Source: Caulobacter vibrioides
GTDB taxonomy: Bacteria; Pseudomonadota; Alphaproteobacteria; Caulobacterales; Caulobacteraceae
NCBI RefSeq assembly: GCF_002858865.1
Contig: NZ_PJRR01000012.1
Span: 186,001-250,000, forward strand
Reading direction: 5' to 3'
Length of the DNA: 64,000 bases
Under the pieces are notes generated by a model, which made no database searches, was not told the DNA's origin, and saw only the letters and a program-made list of their open reading frames with translations. A program made the translations under genes and the position numbers. Shown piece by piece: positions 1 to 11,769 of this stretch. Each line of letters opens with the position of its first letter. Positions within the stretch are counted from its first letter, which is position 1.

Positions 1-9
1 TGGAAAAGA

Positions 10-46
10 AAACGCCGGGCCGCCCCTGGATTGGGCGCCCGGCGCT
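10..46 (-). terminator. Rho-independent terminator of gyrB
   Basis: Read on the minus strand this is an 8-bp perfect stem (CGCCGGGC pairing with GCCCGGCG, positions 13-20 and 37-44) followed by a T-rich tract (TTTTCTTTT). It lies about 45 bases past the gyrB stop codon, where an intrinsic terminator for the recF-gyrB transcript is expected. Confidence 0.75.
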
Positions 47-91
47 TATGGAACAAACACTTGCAACAACACTTAGCTGCAAGGATGAGCT

Positions 92-3717
<3,626 letters not shown>

Positions 3718-3944
3718 GCGGGCGTTCTTAAGGGGTGTCGGCCCCCGGGGCTAGGCGGGCCGAGACGCCCGCTCCAATGAGGACGCTGGAGCGGGCCCCG
3801 CCTCGGAATGGCCCTCCTGAGACTTGCGCGACATATGGGCCCCGCCGCGGCCAAGCTCGCCGCCACTCTGTGGCGAGACCATGGCAAAATCGCTGCGGGG
3901 CCCTTTCATGGATGCGAATTAAGAATCCGCTGGTCTCCGAGAGG
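3718..3944. other. Intergenic gap upstream of recF
   Basis: These 227 bp carry no convincing coding sequence on either strand. The stretch holds several GC-rich inverted segments and presumably the recF promoter plus the end of the ArsR-VOC transcript. I could not identify a clean -35/-10 pair or an intrinsic terminator. Confidence 0.4.
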
Positions 3945-4316
3945 TCAGCCCAGCTTGTAGCCGCACAGCTTGTTGCCATCGAGGTCGCGGAAATAGGCGA
4001 AATAGGCCTTGGGCATCCGCTCGCCGGGAGGACCATCGCACACTGCGCCCAGTTCCAAGGCCTTGGCGTGGAAGGCGTCCACCTCGGCAGGGGTGGCGAA
4101 GGCGAAGCCGGCCATCATGCCGTTGCCGACGCAGGCGGGATTGCCGTCATGCGGGCCCAGCACCCCGAACATGCAGCCCTCGCCGCGATAGAGACGACCG
4201 CCCGACGGATGATCGAAAAGCGGTCTGAACCCGGCCGAGGCCAGGAGCGCGTCATAGAAGGCCTTGGCCTTCGGCAGGTCGTTGGATCCGACCGTCACAT
4301 AGTTCAGCTTGGCCAT
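3945..4316 (-). CDS. VOC (glyoxalase/bleomycin-resistance-like) protein
   Basis: A 123-residue protein with the vicinal-oxygen-chelate fold pattern: an N-terminal strand with LNYVTVG, a helix around KAKAFYDALL, then FDHPSGGRLYRGEG and a C-terminal DLDGNKLCGYKLG. The start at 4316 is chosen because homology-like sequence begins at MAKLNYV; a longer reading frame reaches 4415 without added support. The substrate is unknown; relatives act as dioxygenases, isomerases or drug-binding proteins. It follows an ArsR-family regulator on the same strand, a common arrangement in which the regulator controls the VOC gene. Confidence 0.8.
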   Translation of the reverse strand: MAKLNYVTVGSNDLPKAKAFYDALLASAGFRPLFDHPSGGRLYRGEGCMFGVLGPHDGNPACVGNGMMAGFAFATPAEVDAFHAKALELGAVCDGPPGERMPKAYFAYFRDLDGNKLCGYKLG

Positions 4317-4386
4317 GGGCAGCCTCCCGTTTTGATATGAAACGGACCTTATCGTGACTCCCGGCGCTTGCAACTTGCCCTGGGCG

Positions 4387-4674
4387 TCAACCCTCCCAGA
4401 GGCTGCGGTGGCCATAGACCCAGGCCCCGACGTCAGCGAAGCGATCGGTGACGATCGCGCAGGTCCGGACGCGGCCCGTCTTCGCGCTGACGATCCAGCC
4501 GGACCGCTCCAGGATCTTCAGGTGCTTCATGAAGGAGGTCAGCGCCATGTCATGCGGCGCGGCCAGCTCGCCCACACTGGCGGGACCCTGACCCAATCGG
4601 CTCAGGATGGCCCGCCGGGTCGGATCGGCCAGGGCCTGGAACACTGCGTCCAAGGTTTCGGATTGCTCAGCCAT
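4387..4674 (-). CDS. ArsR-family winged-helix transcriptional regulator
   Basis: A 95-aa single-domain regulator. ALADPTRRAILSRLGQG opens the winged helix and a recognition helix lies around ALTSFMKHLKILERSGW. No CxC-type metal-binding pair is present, so it is more like the SdpR/YdfF group than metal-sensing ArsR. The C terminus stops soon after GHRSLWEG, somewhat shorter than usual for the group. Start 4674 is preferred over an upstream in-frame ATG at 4752 because the fold begins here and a -10-like TACTAA lies just 5 bases upstream, suggesting a leaderless transcript. It probably represses itself and the downstream VOC gene. Confidence 0.85.
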   Translation of the reverse strand: MAEQSETLDAVFQALADPTRRAILSRLGQGPASVGELAAPHDMALTSFMKHLKILERSGWIVSAKTGRVRTCAIVTDRFADVGAWVYGHRSLWEG

Positions 4675-4690
4675 ATGGCTTAGTATGGTT
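4667..4690 (-). promoter_or_regulatory. Candidate ArsR operator and leaderless promoter
   Basis: On the minus strand the sequence around the ArsR start reads TTAACCATACTAAGCCATATGG. It holds a CCATATGG palindrome spanning the start codon, a second CCATA half-site upstream, and a -10-like TACTAA (4680-4685) five bases before the ATG. AACCATATGGTT-like operators are typical of SdpR-type ArsR regulators. Assignment is by pattern only. Confidence 0.4.
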
Positions 4691-4751
4691 AAGGCCAGCG
4701 CCGGCGCAACAGCTTGAGCCTTGGAGAGCAGGCGGGCGAACCTTGAACGCA

Positions 4752-4779
4752 AAAACGGACGCCCGAGGGCGCCCGTTTC
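4752..4779 (-). terminator. Rho-independent terminator of dnaN
   Basis: Read on the minus strand, AAACGGGCGCC, a short loop, then GGGCGTCCGTTTTT form a GC-rich hairpin followed by five T residues, directly after the dnaN stop codon. It separates dnaN from the ArsR-VOC transcript. Confidence 0.75.
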
Positions 4780-4806
4780 TCAATGGCCCGATGACCCGGC
4801 TGCGGA

Positions 4807-5925
4807 TCAGACCCGCAGCGGCATCAGCACGTACTTCACGCCCGGATCGACCGGATCGACCACCAGGGTCGGGCTGGCCGGGTCGGCGAAGCGGAACTCC
4901 GCCTGGGGACCGGCGATCTGGCCGCAGACGTCCAGCAGATAGCGGGCGTTGAAGCCGATCTCGAAGGGCTCGCCGTCATAGTCGACCTCGACCTCTTCGA
5001 CGGCCTGGCCGGCTTCCATGTTGCGGACGGTCAGGGTGATGCGGCCCGGCTCGACGGCCAGCTTCACCGAGCGGCTCTTCTCGGCCGAGATGGTGGCCAC
5101 CCGGTCCACGGCCTTGGCGAAGAGATCGTTGTCGAGGGTCAGGATCTTGGCGTTATCGCGCGGGATCACCCGCATGTAGTCGGGGAAGGCGCCGTCGATG
5201 ACCTTGGAGGTCAGAGCGGCCGCGCCGAACTCGAAGCGGACCTTCTGCGGGGAGACCTGCAGGTCGACCGTCTCGCCGGCCGATTCCATCAGGCGACGGG
5301 CTTCGGCGATGGTCTTGCGCGGCACGATCACGCCCGGGATGCCGACCGCGCCCTCGGGCGCGGGCATCTCGGCCAGGGCCAGGCGGTGACCGTCGGTGGC
5401 GACGGCGCGCAGCTTGGTCTCACCGCCCTCGTTGACCGTGTGCACATAGAGACCGTTCAGATAGTAGCGGGTCTCTTCGGTCGAGATCGCGAAACGGGTC
5501 TTGTCGATCAGGCGGATCAGCTCGTTGGTGTCGACCGCGATGCGGCTGGACAGGCCATCGGAGCTCATCACCGGAAAGTCGCCGGCGGGCAGCACCGGCA
5601 GGTTGAAGCGCGAGCGACCGGCCTGGATGACCAGGCGCGGGTCATCGCCGCTGAAGCTCAACGACACATCGGCGCCGTCGGGCAGCTTGCGGACGATCTC
5701 ATAGAGGGTGTGGGCAGGCGCAGTGATCTGGCCGGGCACGTCGATCTGGGCGAAGCCCTCGTCGATGATCTCCATGTCCAGGTCCGTGGCCGAGAACGAC
5801 AGCCGGTCACCTTCAGCCGACAGCAGGATGTTCGACAGGATCGGGATGGTGTTGCGGCGCTCGACGACGCTCTGCACATGCCCCAGCGCCTTCAGGAGCG
5901 CCGCCCGTTCGATCGTAAGCTTCAT
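4807..5925 (-). CDS. dnaN: DNA polymerase III beta sliding clamp
   Basis: Processivity clamp (372 aa), a dimer that encircles DNA and tethers polymerase III and other partners. The three clamp domains fall at about 1-120, 125-247 and 250-372. The N terminus MKLTIERAALLKALGHVQSVVERRNTIPILSN and the terminal YVLMPLRV, which forms part of the partner-binding pocket region, are typical. Full family length. It has its own terminator and is separated from recF by an ArsR-VOC cassette; dnaA is not in the window. Confidence 0.98.
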   Translation of the reverse strand: MKLTIERAALLKALGHVQSVVERRNTIPILSNILLSAEGDRLSFSATDLDMEIIDEGFAQIDVPGQITAPAHTLYEIVRKLPDGADVSLSFSGDDPRLVIQAGRSRFNLPVLPAGDFPVMSSDGLSSRIAVDTNELIRLIDKTRFAISTEETRYYLNGLYVHTVNEGGETKLRAVATDGHRLALAEMPAPEGAVGIPGVIVPRKTIAEARRLMESAGETVDLQVSPQKVRFEFGAAALTSKVIDGAFPDYMRVIPRDNAKILTLDNDLFAKAVDRVATISAEKSRSVKLAVEPGRITLTVRNMEAGQAVEEVEVDYDGEPFEIGFNARYLLDVCGQIAGPQAEFRFADPASPTLVVDPVDPGVKYVLMPLRV

Positions 5926-6072
5926 AGTCCGGTCCAGATGTCGGGTTCAGCCGCCGCCGGGGAGAATCAGCCCCGCGCGAACCCGTGGAGAAGGGACCGC
6001 CGACATTAGCGAAAACACGCGCGCGGGGAAGAGGCCGAAACCCTTGCAGCGCGGGATTCGGGCGCCATTTAC

Positions 6073-6087
6073 TGAGAATGATTCTCA
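6073..6087. promoter_or_regulatory. Fur box (7-1-7 inverted repeat)
   Basis: TGAGAATGATTCTCA is a perfect 7-1-7 inverted repeat and matches the classical Fur-box core TGATAATnATTATCA at 13 of 15 positions. It ends 9 bases before the ATG of the DUF2061 gene, so a bound iron-loaded Fur dimer would block initiation of that transcript. It also lies about 150 bp upstream of dnaN, in the opposite direction. Confidence 0.7.
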
Positions 6088-6096
6088 AGTAAGAGC

Positions 6097-6363
6097 ATGA
6101 AGATGCGCCTTGCCCTCAAGACCCTGACCTATGCGTCCATGCACCTGACGGTCGCCGTGGCGGTGGCCTACGCCCTGACCCGCGACTGGCGGGTGGCGCT
6201 GGCGGTCGGTCTGGTCGAACCGATGGTCCAGACCGTGGCCTTCAATATCCATGAGCGGCTGTGGTCGCGCGCCGATCAGCGAGCGCGCGACCGATCCGGC
6301 GATCAGGCCTTGGCGTCGAACGCGCCGCCCGTGCTGTCGCCCTCAGCGGCCGCGCCGGCGTAG
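6097..6363 (+). CDS. DUF2061 small membrane protein, likely Fur-regulated
   Basis: An 88-aa protein of the DUF2061 (predicted membrane) family. Two hydrophobic stretches, around residues 14-26 (MHLTVAVAVAYAL) and 31-46 (WRVALAVGLVEPMVQT), are followed by the family motif FNIHERLW. The last 35 residues are a low-complexity Ala/Pro/Ser tail. Function is unknown; a role in iron-linked membrane homeostasis is inferred only from the Fur box 9 bases upstream. Its last 61 bp overlap the 3' end of grpE on the opposite strand, so the two transcripts are antisense there. Confidence 0.8.
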   Translation: MKMRLALKTLTYASMHLTVAVAVAYALTRDWRVALAVGLVEPMVQTVAFNIHERLWSRADQRARDRSGDQALASNAPPVLSPSAAAPA

Positions 6364-6929
6364 GGGTTGGCCGAGGCTGCGGGCGCATCCGGCGAGGCCG
6401 GCCCCGTCGAGCCCTTGGCCGCCACGGCGACCATGGCGGGACGAACCAAGCGGCCCATCAGCTCATAGCCGGCCTGCATCACCATCAGCACGCCGCCGGC
6501 GGCGACCTCGGTCGAGGGCTGCTCGGTGACGGCCTGGTGCAGGTGCGGGTCGAACTTGTCGCCCTTGGCCGGATCGATCTTCTTCAGGCCGTTGCGTTCG
6601 AAGGCGCTCTGCAGCTCCTTCTCGGTCATCTCGACGCCGATGATGAAGTTCTTCACCGCCGGGTCGGTCGAGTCCTTGGGGCTGTGCGCGGTGGCGCGGC
6701 CCAGATTGTCGGCGGCGCCCAGGAGGTCGCGGGCGAACTTCTGGATCGCATAGGCGCGCGCATCGTTCATCTCGCGCTCGGCGCGGCGCTTGGTGTTCTC
6801 GGCCTCGGCGGCGTAGCGGAGCGCCTGCTCCTTCAGTTGCGCCACTTCCAGCTTCAGCGCCTCGATCTCCTGCGCGGCGTCATCGGCTTCGAACGGCATC
6901 TCTTCCGCCGGCGTTTGCTCGTCGGTCAT
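6303..6929 (-). CDS. grpE: GrpE nucleotide exchange factor
   Basis: Co-chaperone (208 aa) that releases ADP from DnaK in the cytoplasm. A long N-terminal acidic/coiled-coil segment (DDAAQEIEALKLEVAQLKEQ) leads into KRRAEREMNDARAYAIQKFARDLL and the beta-domain signature HLHQAVTEQPS...GGVLMVMQAGYELMGRLVRPAMV. It lies 12 bp downstream of hrcA on the same strand, the standard hrcA-grpE heat-shock operon. The 3' end overlaps the convergent DUF2061 gene by 61 bp. Confidence 0.97.
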   Translation of the reverse strand: MTDEQTPAEEMPFEADDAAQEIEALKLEVAQLKEQALRYAAEAENTKRRAEREMNDARAYAIQKFARDLLGAADNLGRATAHSPKDSTDPAVKNFIIGVEMTEKELQSAFERNGLKKIDPAKGDKFDPHLHQAVTEQPSTEVAAGGVLMVMQAGYELMGRLVRPAMVAVAAKGSTGPASPDAPAASANPYAGAAAEGDSTGGAFDAKA

Positions 6930-6941
6930 TGGGTAAAGTCC

Positions 6942-8018
6942 TTATCCATCCATCATCCGCCCGAGCACCCGGGCGGTATAGTCCACCAACGGAATGACCC
7001 GAGCGTAGTTCAAGCGGGCGGGCCCGATCACGCCGATCGCGCCCAGCACCTTCTGACGCCCCGTCATATAGGGCGCCGCGATCACCGAGGAACCCGAAAG
7101 CGAAAACAGACGTGTTTCGGCCCCGATATAGATGCGAACACCCTCGGCGTCGCGCACGTCGTCCAGCAGGCCGATCAGCTGGCCCTTCTGCTCCAGATCG
7201 TCGAACAGCTGCCGCACCCGGTCGATGTCCTCGCGGGCCCGGGCGTCGGCCAGCAGGTTGGCCTGGCCGCGCACGATCAGCGAGCGCGCATCGCCCTCGC
7301 CGCCGCTCCAGGCCGCCAGCCCGTCCTCGACGAGGCGGGCGGCCGTCTCGTTCAGCTGCCGTCGCGCGGCGTCCAGCTCGCCGCCCATCTCGGTCCGCGC
7401 CTCGGTCAGGGTGCGGCCGCGCAGGCGGGCGTTGAGGAAGTTGGACGCCTCCTGCAGCGCCGAGGGCGTGACGCCCGGCGCCTGGCGCATCAGGCGGTTC
7501 TCGACCTGACCATCCTCGAACACCATCACCGCCAGCACCTGGCCGCCGCCCAGGGGGACGAACTCCACGTGCTTGACCCCGCCTTCGCGAACGGGCGTGA
7601 CGACGATCCCGGCTCCGCCGGCCAGGCCCGACAGGATCGACGAGGCCTCGGCCAGCGCCTCCTCGAACGAGCGGCCCTTCACGGCGAGGCGCGCCTCGAT
7701 CGCGCGCTTTTCCTGCTCGGCGACGTCACCGACCTCCAGAAAGCCGTCGACGAACATCCGCAGGCCCGCATGGGTCGGCATACGACCGGCGCTGGTATGC
7801 GGGGCGTCCAGCAGGCCCAGCTGGGCCAGGTCCTGCATCGTATTGCGGATCGAGGCCGGCGACAGGGCGACGCCGCCCTTGGAAATGGTGCGTGAACCGA
7901 CGGGCTCACCGGTCTCGAGATACGACTCCACGACGCGCCGGAAGATGTCGCGAGCGCGGGCGTCCAGCTCGGCCAGCCCAGGCGTACGGACGATCGGCCC
8001 TGGGAAGAGCTGCGTCAT
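6942..8018 (-). CDS. hrcA: Heat-inducible transcription repressor HrcA
   Basis: Repressor (358 aa) of class I heat-shock genes that binds CIRCE elements, with GroEL as its usual co-factor. The N-terminal winged helix includes [22 protein letters not shown] and [18 protein letters not shown]; the GAF-like C-terminal domain ends in [24 protein letters not shown]. It heads the hrcA-grpE operon. I saw no CIRCE repeat in the 139 bp upstream, but a sigma-32-like -35 motif (CTTGAAA) is present there on the minus strand. HrcA is therefore unlikely to repress this operon directly. Confidence 0.96.
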   Translation of the reverse strand: MTQLFPGPIVRTPGLAELDARARDIFRRVVESYLETGEPVGSRTISKGGVALSPASIRNTMQDLAQLGLLDAPHTSAGRMPTHAGLRMFVDGFLEVGDVAEQEKRAIEARLAVKGRSFEEALAEASSILSGLAGGAGIVVTPVREGGVKHVEFVPLGGGQVLAVMVFEDGQVENRLMRQAPGVTPSALQEASNFLNARLRGRTLTEARTEMGGELDAARRQLNETAARLVEDGLAAWSGGEGDARSLIVRGQANLLADARAREDIDRVRQLFDDLEQKGQLIGLLDDVRDAEGVRIYIGAETRLFSLSGSSVIAAPYMTGRQKVLGAIGVIGPARLNYARVIPLVDYTARVLGRMMDG

Positions 8019-8157
8019 GTCCCTGCGCTCCGATCAAGCGTGACTTCGAAGACCCGGTCGGCGAACAAAAGCGGTCGGCCCCTTTCAAGTTCGGCTTCCA
8101 ATAGGATAAGCGGCCACCCACACACATTCAAATCTCCCCGTCGATCAGGAGTTTCCC
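8019..8157. promoter_or_regulatory. Divergent promoter region hrcA / rph
   Basis: This 139-bp spacer serves two divergent genes. On the minus strand AACTTGAAAGG resembles a sigma-32 -35 element, but no clean CCCCAT-type -10 follows at the right distance. On the plus strand AGGAG sits just before the rph ATG as its ribosome binding site. No CIRCE inverted repeat was found. Confidence 0.4.
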
Positions 8158-8874
<717 letters not shown>

Positions 8875-8939
8875 CCCTAAAGGCTTGCCGAACGGGGGCG
8901 GCGGCCCCAGATTCCGGTCTTGAAGTCCAGAGCCTGAGA

Positions 8940-8955
8940 CGCCTCAGCTGAGGCG
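8940..8955. repeat. 16-bp perfect palindrome after rph
   Basis: CGCCTCAGCTGAGGCG is a perfect palindrome 66 bases past the rph stop codon and 85 bases before the next gene. It could act as a weak transcript-end hairpin, but it has no loop room and no T tract, so a protein-binding site is equally possible. Confidence 0.35.
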
Positions 8956-9040
8956 CCGAAGGCTCCAGGTTCTTTGTAGATCGCTCTCGCTGGTCGACCA
9001 GGTGATTCCACCTCACCGGCGAACGCTCCAGGAGTCTCGC

Positions 9041-10018
9041 GTGCCCACCCCGTTCGAAGGCTATGAAGTCGAAGCCCGCCTGCGTCCCTCGGCCGAGGCC
9101 TATCGCTTCGACCTGGACCAGGCGCTGGCCTCGATGGTCGCCCTGGAGGCCAAGGTTCCCGCCGACGCCTACACCGCCGCGATCCTCGGGACCGAGCGGG
9201 TCGGCAACGGCGCGGTGATCAGCCCCAGCGGCCTCGTCGTGACCATGGCCTATCTGATCACTGAGGCCGAAGAGGTCGTGCTGACCCGCAACGACGGTCG
9301 GCGCGTGACCGCCCATGTCCTGGGCCTGGACGCGCGATCGGGCCTTGGCCTGGTTCAGGCGCTGGAGCCGCTGGACCTGCCGGCGATCACCATCGGCAGC
9401 GCCCGCGACCTGGAGCCCAGTTCGCCGATCATCGCCGCCGGCGCCGGCGGCCGGGCCCACGCGGTGGCGGGCCAGGTGCTGACCCGCATCCCGTTCGCCG
9501 GCTACTGGGAATACAAGCTCGACGACGCGATCATCACCGCGCCGGCCCACCCGCACTGGAGCGGCGCGGCCCTGATCGGGCCCAAGGGCGACCTCGTCGG
9601 TCTCGGATCCCTGACCCTGGAAGGCCGCGACCAGAACGGGGAGGCCCGCCCGCTCAACATGTTCGTGCCGGCCGAACTGCTGCCGCCGATCCTGGATGAC
9701 CTGGCGCGCGGCCGCAGCCCGCATCCGCCGCGTCCCTGGCTGGGCGTCTTCGCCCAGGAGATGGAGAACCACGTCGTCATCGTCGGCGTCTCGCCCAAGG
9801 GCCCCGCCGCGCGCGCCGAGCTGCGCCCCGGCGATCTCATCCTGGCGATCGACGGCAAGCCGGTTTCGGATCTGTCGGCGTTCTACGACGCGCTCTGGGG
9901 TCTGGGAGAGGCCGGCGTCACCGTGCCGCTCAAGATCCTGCGCGAGGGCGACGCCTTCGAGATGGAGGTCCGCTCGATGGACCGCGCCAACCTGCTGAAG
10001 AAGCGGCGGTTGAACTAG
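9041..10018 (+). CDS. HtrA/DegP-like trypsin-PDZ protein with a degraded catalytic triad
   Basis: A 325-aa protein with a trypsin-like domain (about 45-230) and a PDZ domain (about 235-320; WLGVFAQEM, GPAARAELRPGDLILAIDGKPV). Alignment by motif puts Tyr71 at the catalytic His position (VTMAYLI against VTNAHVI) and Gly101 at the Asp position (RSGLGLV against RTDLAVL). The Ser is kept at 174 (WSGAAL). It is therefore probably not a protease but a binding or scaffolding protein. No signal peptide is visible, which is odd for this family. The GTG start at 9041 is chosen for the AGGAG six bases upstream. The 3' end overlaps the convergent XRE gene by 4 bp. Confidence 0.82.
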   Translation: MPTPFEGYEVEARLRPSAEAYRFDLDQALASMVALEAKVPADAYTAAILGTERVGNGAVISPSGLVVTMAYLITEAEEVVLTRNDGRRVTAHVLGLDARSGLGLVQALEPLDLPAITIGSARDLEPSSPIIAAGAGGRAHAVAGQVLTRIPFAGYWEYKLDDAIITAPAHPHWSGAALIGPKGDLVGLGSLTLEGRDQNGEARPLNMFVPAELLPPILDDLARGRSPHPPRPWLGVFAQEMENHVVIVGVSPKGPAARAELRPGDLILAIDGKPVSDLSAFYDALWGLGEAGVTVPLKILREGDAFEMEVRSMDRANLLKKRRLN

Positions 10019-10242
10019 TCGTCGTTCGCGTCCGCCGGGCCGTATTCGAAGCTCAGCAGGTCGCCCGGCTGGCACTCCAGTTCGCGACAGAGCGCGTCGA
10101 GGGTCGAGAACCGAACCGCGCGCGCCTTGCCCGTCTTCAGGATCGACAGGTTGGCGATCGTCACGCCGACACGATCCGACAGTTCGGTCAGCGACATGCG
10201 GCGCTCCAGAAGCACGCGGTCGAGGTTCACGCGGACGGGCAT
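10015..10242 (-). CDS. XRE-family small helix-turn-helix regulator (YozG-like)
   Basis: A 75-aa protein consisting essentially of one Cro/CI-type HTH: LTELSDRVGVTIANLSILKTGKARAVRFSTLDALCRELECQPGDLLSFE. This compact form matches the YozG-type regulators that sit beside a DUF2975 membrane protein. It lies 16 bp downstream of the DUF2975 gene on the same strand. It likely autoregulates the pair. Confidence 0.87.
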   Translation of the reverse strand: MPVRVNLDRVLLERRMSLTELSDRVGVTIANLSILKTGKARAVRFSTLDALCRELECQPGDLLSFEYGPADANDD

Positions 10243-10258
10243 TCAGGATCGCTCCGGA

Positions 10259-10792
10259 TCAGATCGTGAGTTCGGCTTCGCGCCGCAGGCGCGCGCCCTC
10301 GCGGAAGACTTCGGCCAGGACGAACACCACCAGCACCGAGAACCAGGCGGTCAGGGTGAAGCTGTCGTCGATGACCTTGGCTTTCGGGGCCAGCCAGCGG
10401 GCGAGACCCGAAAAAACGTAACGGCCGACCTCCAGGCCCGCCAGCACCAGCCCGATCAGGCGCAGGCGCACGACATTGTCGGGGTGGAAGGGATCGCCGG
10501 CCGTCAGGGTGGCGAAGATCTTGCGCAAGCGCTCGACAATGACCATCCAGCCGCCGAGCAGCAGGGCCCAGGCCGCCAGGGCCCCGGCGAACAGCGGGCC
10601 ATTGCGGCTGACCGCCTCGACCGCATCGCTGATCGGCAACATCGCGGCCAGCAGTTCGGGATTGAAGCTGAACAGCAGCGCGATCAGCGTGAACAGCGAC
10701 AGCAGACTGACGAAGATCCACAGCCCGACATAGATCACGTCGAGGATGATCTTCAGAAAACTCGAAACCGAGCCAGGCCCCAAGGCGCGCAT
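10259..10792 (-). CDS. DUF2975 integral membrane protein
   Basis: A 177-aa protein with about four hydrophobic segments (near 10-40, 65-90, 125-140 and 150-168), matching the DUF2975 (YoaS-like) family of unknown function. It is the first gene of a two-gene unit with the XRE regulator 16 bp downstream; this pairing recurs in many bacteria. The biological role is not known. Confidence 0.8.
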   Translation of the reverse strand: MRALGPGSVSSFLKIILDVIYVGLWIFVSLLSLFTLIALLFSFNPELLAAMLPISDAVEAVSRNGPLFAGALAAWALLLGGWMVIVERLRKIFATLTAGDPFHPDNVVRLRLIGLVLAGLEVGRYVFSGLARWLAPKAKVIDDSFTLTAWFSVLVVFVLAEVFREGARLRREAELTI

Positions 10793-10867
10793 GGCTGTTT
10801 CCCCCCACAGCGACGCTAAGCAACATGCCCCGCGTCGCGGGGAGACGTCAAAACGGCGAACGCGCCC

Positions 10868-11008
10868 CTAAAGCGTCTGCGCCAGGAACGCCACGGCCGA
10901 CACCGGCACGGCCACGATCAGCGCGGCGGTGATGGCGGTCATGACAACCTTGTCGGCGATATGGAACAGACGGGCGGCGGACATCGCTTTTTCCAGTTTG
11001 AGAGACAT
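10868..11008 (-). CDS. 46-residue single-span membrane peptide
   Basis: A short frame reads [20 protein letters not shown], then a hydrophobic stretch rich in Val, Ala, Ile and Leu (about residues 21-43), ending FLAQTL. Third codon positions are almost all G or C, as in the neighbouring genes, which supports real coding. A charged amphipathic N terminus followed by one membrane span is typical of small bacterial membrane peptides. No named family was recognised. A 6-6-6 inverted repeat lies about 70 bp upstream. Confidence 0.55.
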   Translation of the reverse strand: MSLKLEKAMSAARLFHIADKVVMTAITAALIVAVPVSAVAFLAQTL

Positions 11009-11077
11009 GGCCAGGGCCGAAACATTCGCCCCTTCGCCACACTGAACAGATAGGCCGGGTTTGCGGTTCCGCCAATG

Positions 11078-11095
11078 TCGTTTATCGAGAAACGA
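11078..11095. promoter_or_regulatory. Inverted repeat TCGTTT-N6-AAACGA, candidate operator
   Basis: TCGTTTATCGAGAAACGA is a perfect 6-6-6 inverted repeat in an AT-rich patch, 70 bp upstream of the 46-residue membrane peptide and about 285 bp upstream of the DUF2975/XRE pair. It looks like an operator for a dimeric HTH protein, possibly the nearby XRE regulator. That link is inference. Confidence 0.45.
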
Positions 11096-11151
11096 TATTA
11101 AACTTTGGCAATGATCGGCGGCGGCGTGTCGCCCGCGCTATCGGCGCACAC

Positions 11152-11745
11152 TCAGGCCGTGGAGGGGTCGGTCGCGATCATCGAGGCGCGCTTGGAGACC
11201 GCATCGTACCAGGCCGACAGGGCCGGGCGACCGGGACGCCAGGCGACCACCTGCCGCACATCCAGATAGGCCAGCTGCACGGCGATCGCGATCTCGGCGA
11301 TTTCGAACCGATCGCTGGGCAGGTCCGCCGCTTCGAAAAGGTCGAGCGCGGCGTGGACCGCGCGCAGCTGGCGATCGAACAGGTCCTGGCGGTGCTGCGC
11401 CTCGGGCCGCATGCGCTCGCGGACGATCAGCAGGGCCGCATCGCCCAAACCGTCGGCCGCCGCTTCGAGGGTCAGGGCCCGCCGCCGCGCCGGCTGAGCG
11501 CTCGGAATCAGGGTCGGCTCGGACAGTCCGTCCAGGAAGTCGACGATCACGGCGGAATCAAACACCGTCTCGCCGCCTTCCAGCACCAGGGTCGGCACCT
11601 TGTTCAGCGGGTTCAGCACCCGGAGGCTTTCGTCCTGGAACGGCGCGATCGTCTCGAACGTCAGGTGCTCGGACAGCCCTTTTTCCATGGTCAGAACACG
11701 AACCTTGCGGGCAAACGGCGACAAGGGCGAGTAAAGAAGCCGCAT
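11152..11745 (-). CDS. Glutathione S-transferase family protein
   Basis: A 197-aa GST. The N-terminal thioredoxin-like domain begins [18 protein letters not shown], with Ser8-Pro9 at the usual activating position, and contains the glutathione-binding [11 protein letters not shown] and [10 protein letters not shown]. An all-helical C-terminal domain follows. The start at 11745 is used because the GST fold begins there; the longer frame upstream is antisense to rdgB. It is divergent from rdgB with a gap of only 24 bp. Detoxification or redox roles are possible; the substrate is unknown. Confidence 0.9.
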   Translation of the reverse strand: MRLLYSPLSPFARKVRVLTMEKGLSEHLTFETIAPFQDESLRVLNPLNKVPTLVLEGGETVFDSAVIVDFLDGLSEPTLIPSAQPARRRALTLEAAADGLGDAALLIVRERMRPEAQHRQDLFDRQLRAVHAALDLFEAADLPSDRFEIAEIAIAVQLAYLDVRQVVAWRPGRPALSAWYDAVSKRASMIATDPSTA

Positions 11746-11769
11746 CGATGGATTTCCTGGAGACGACGA

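Noticed and set aside
8019-8157. CIRCE element upstream of hrcA-grpE
   Set aside because: No TTAGCACTC-N9-GAGTGCTAA-like repeat is present.
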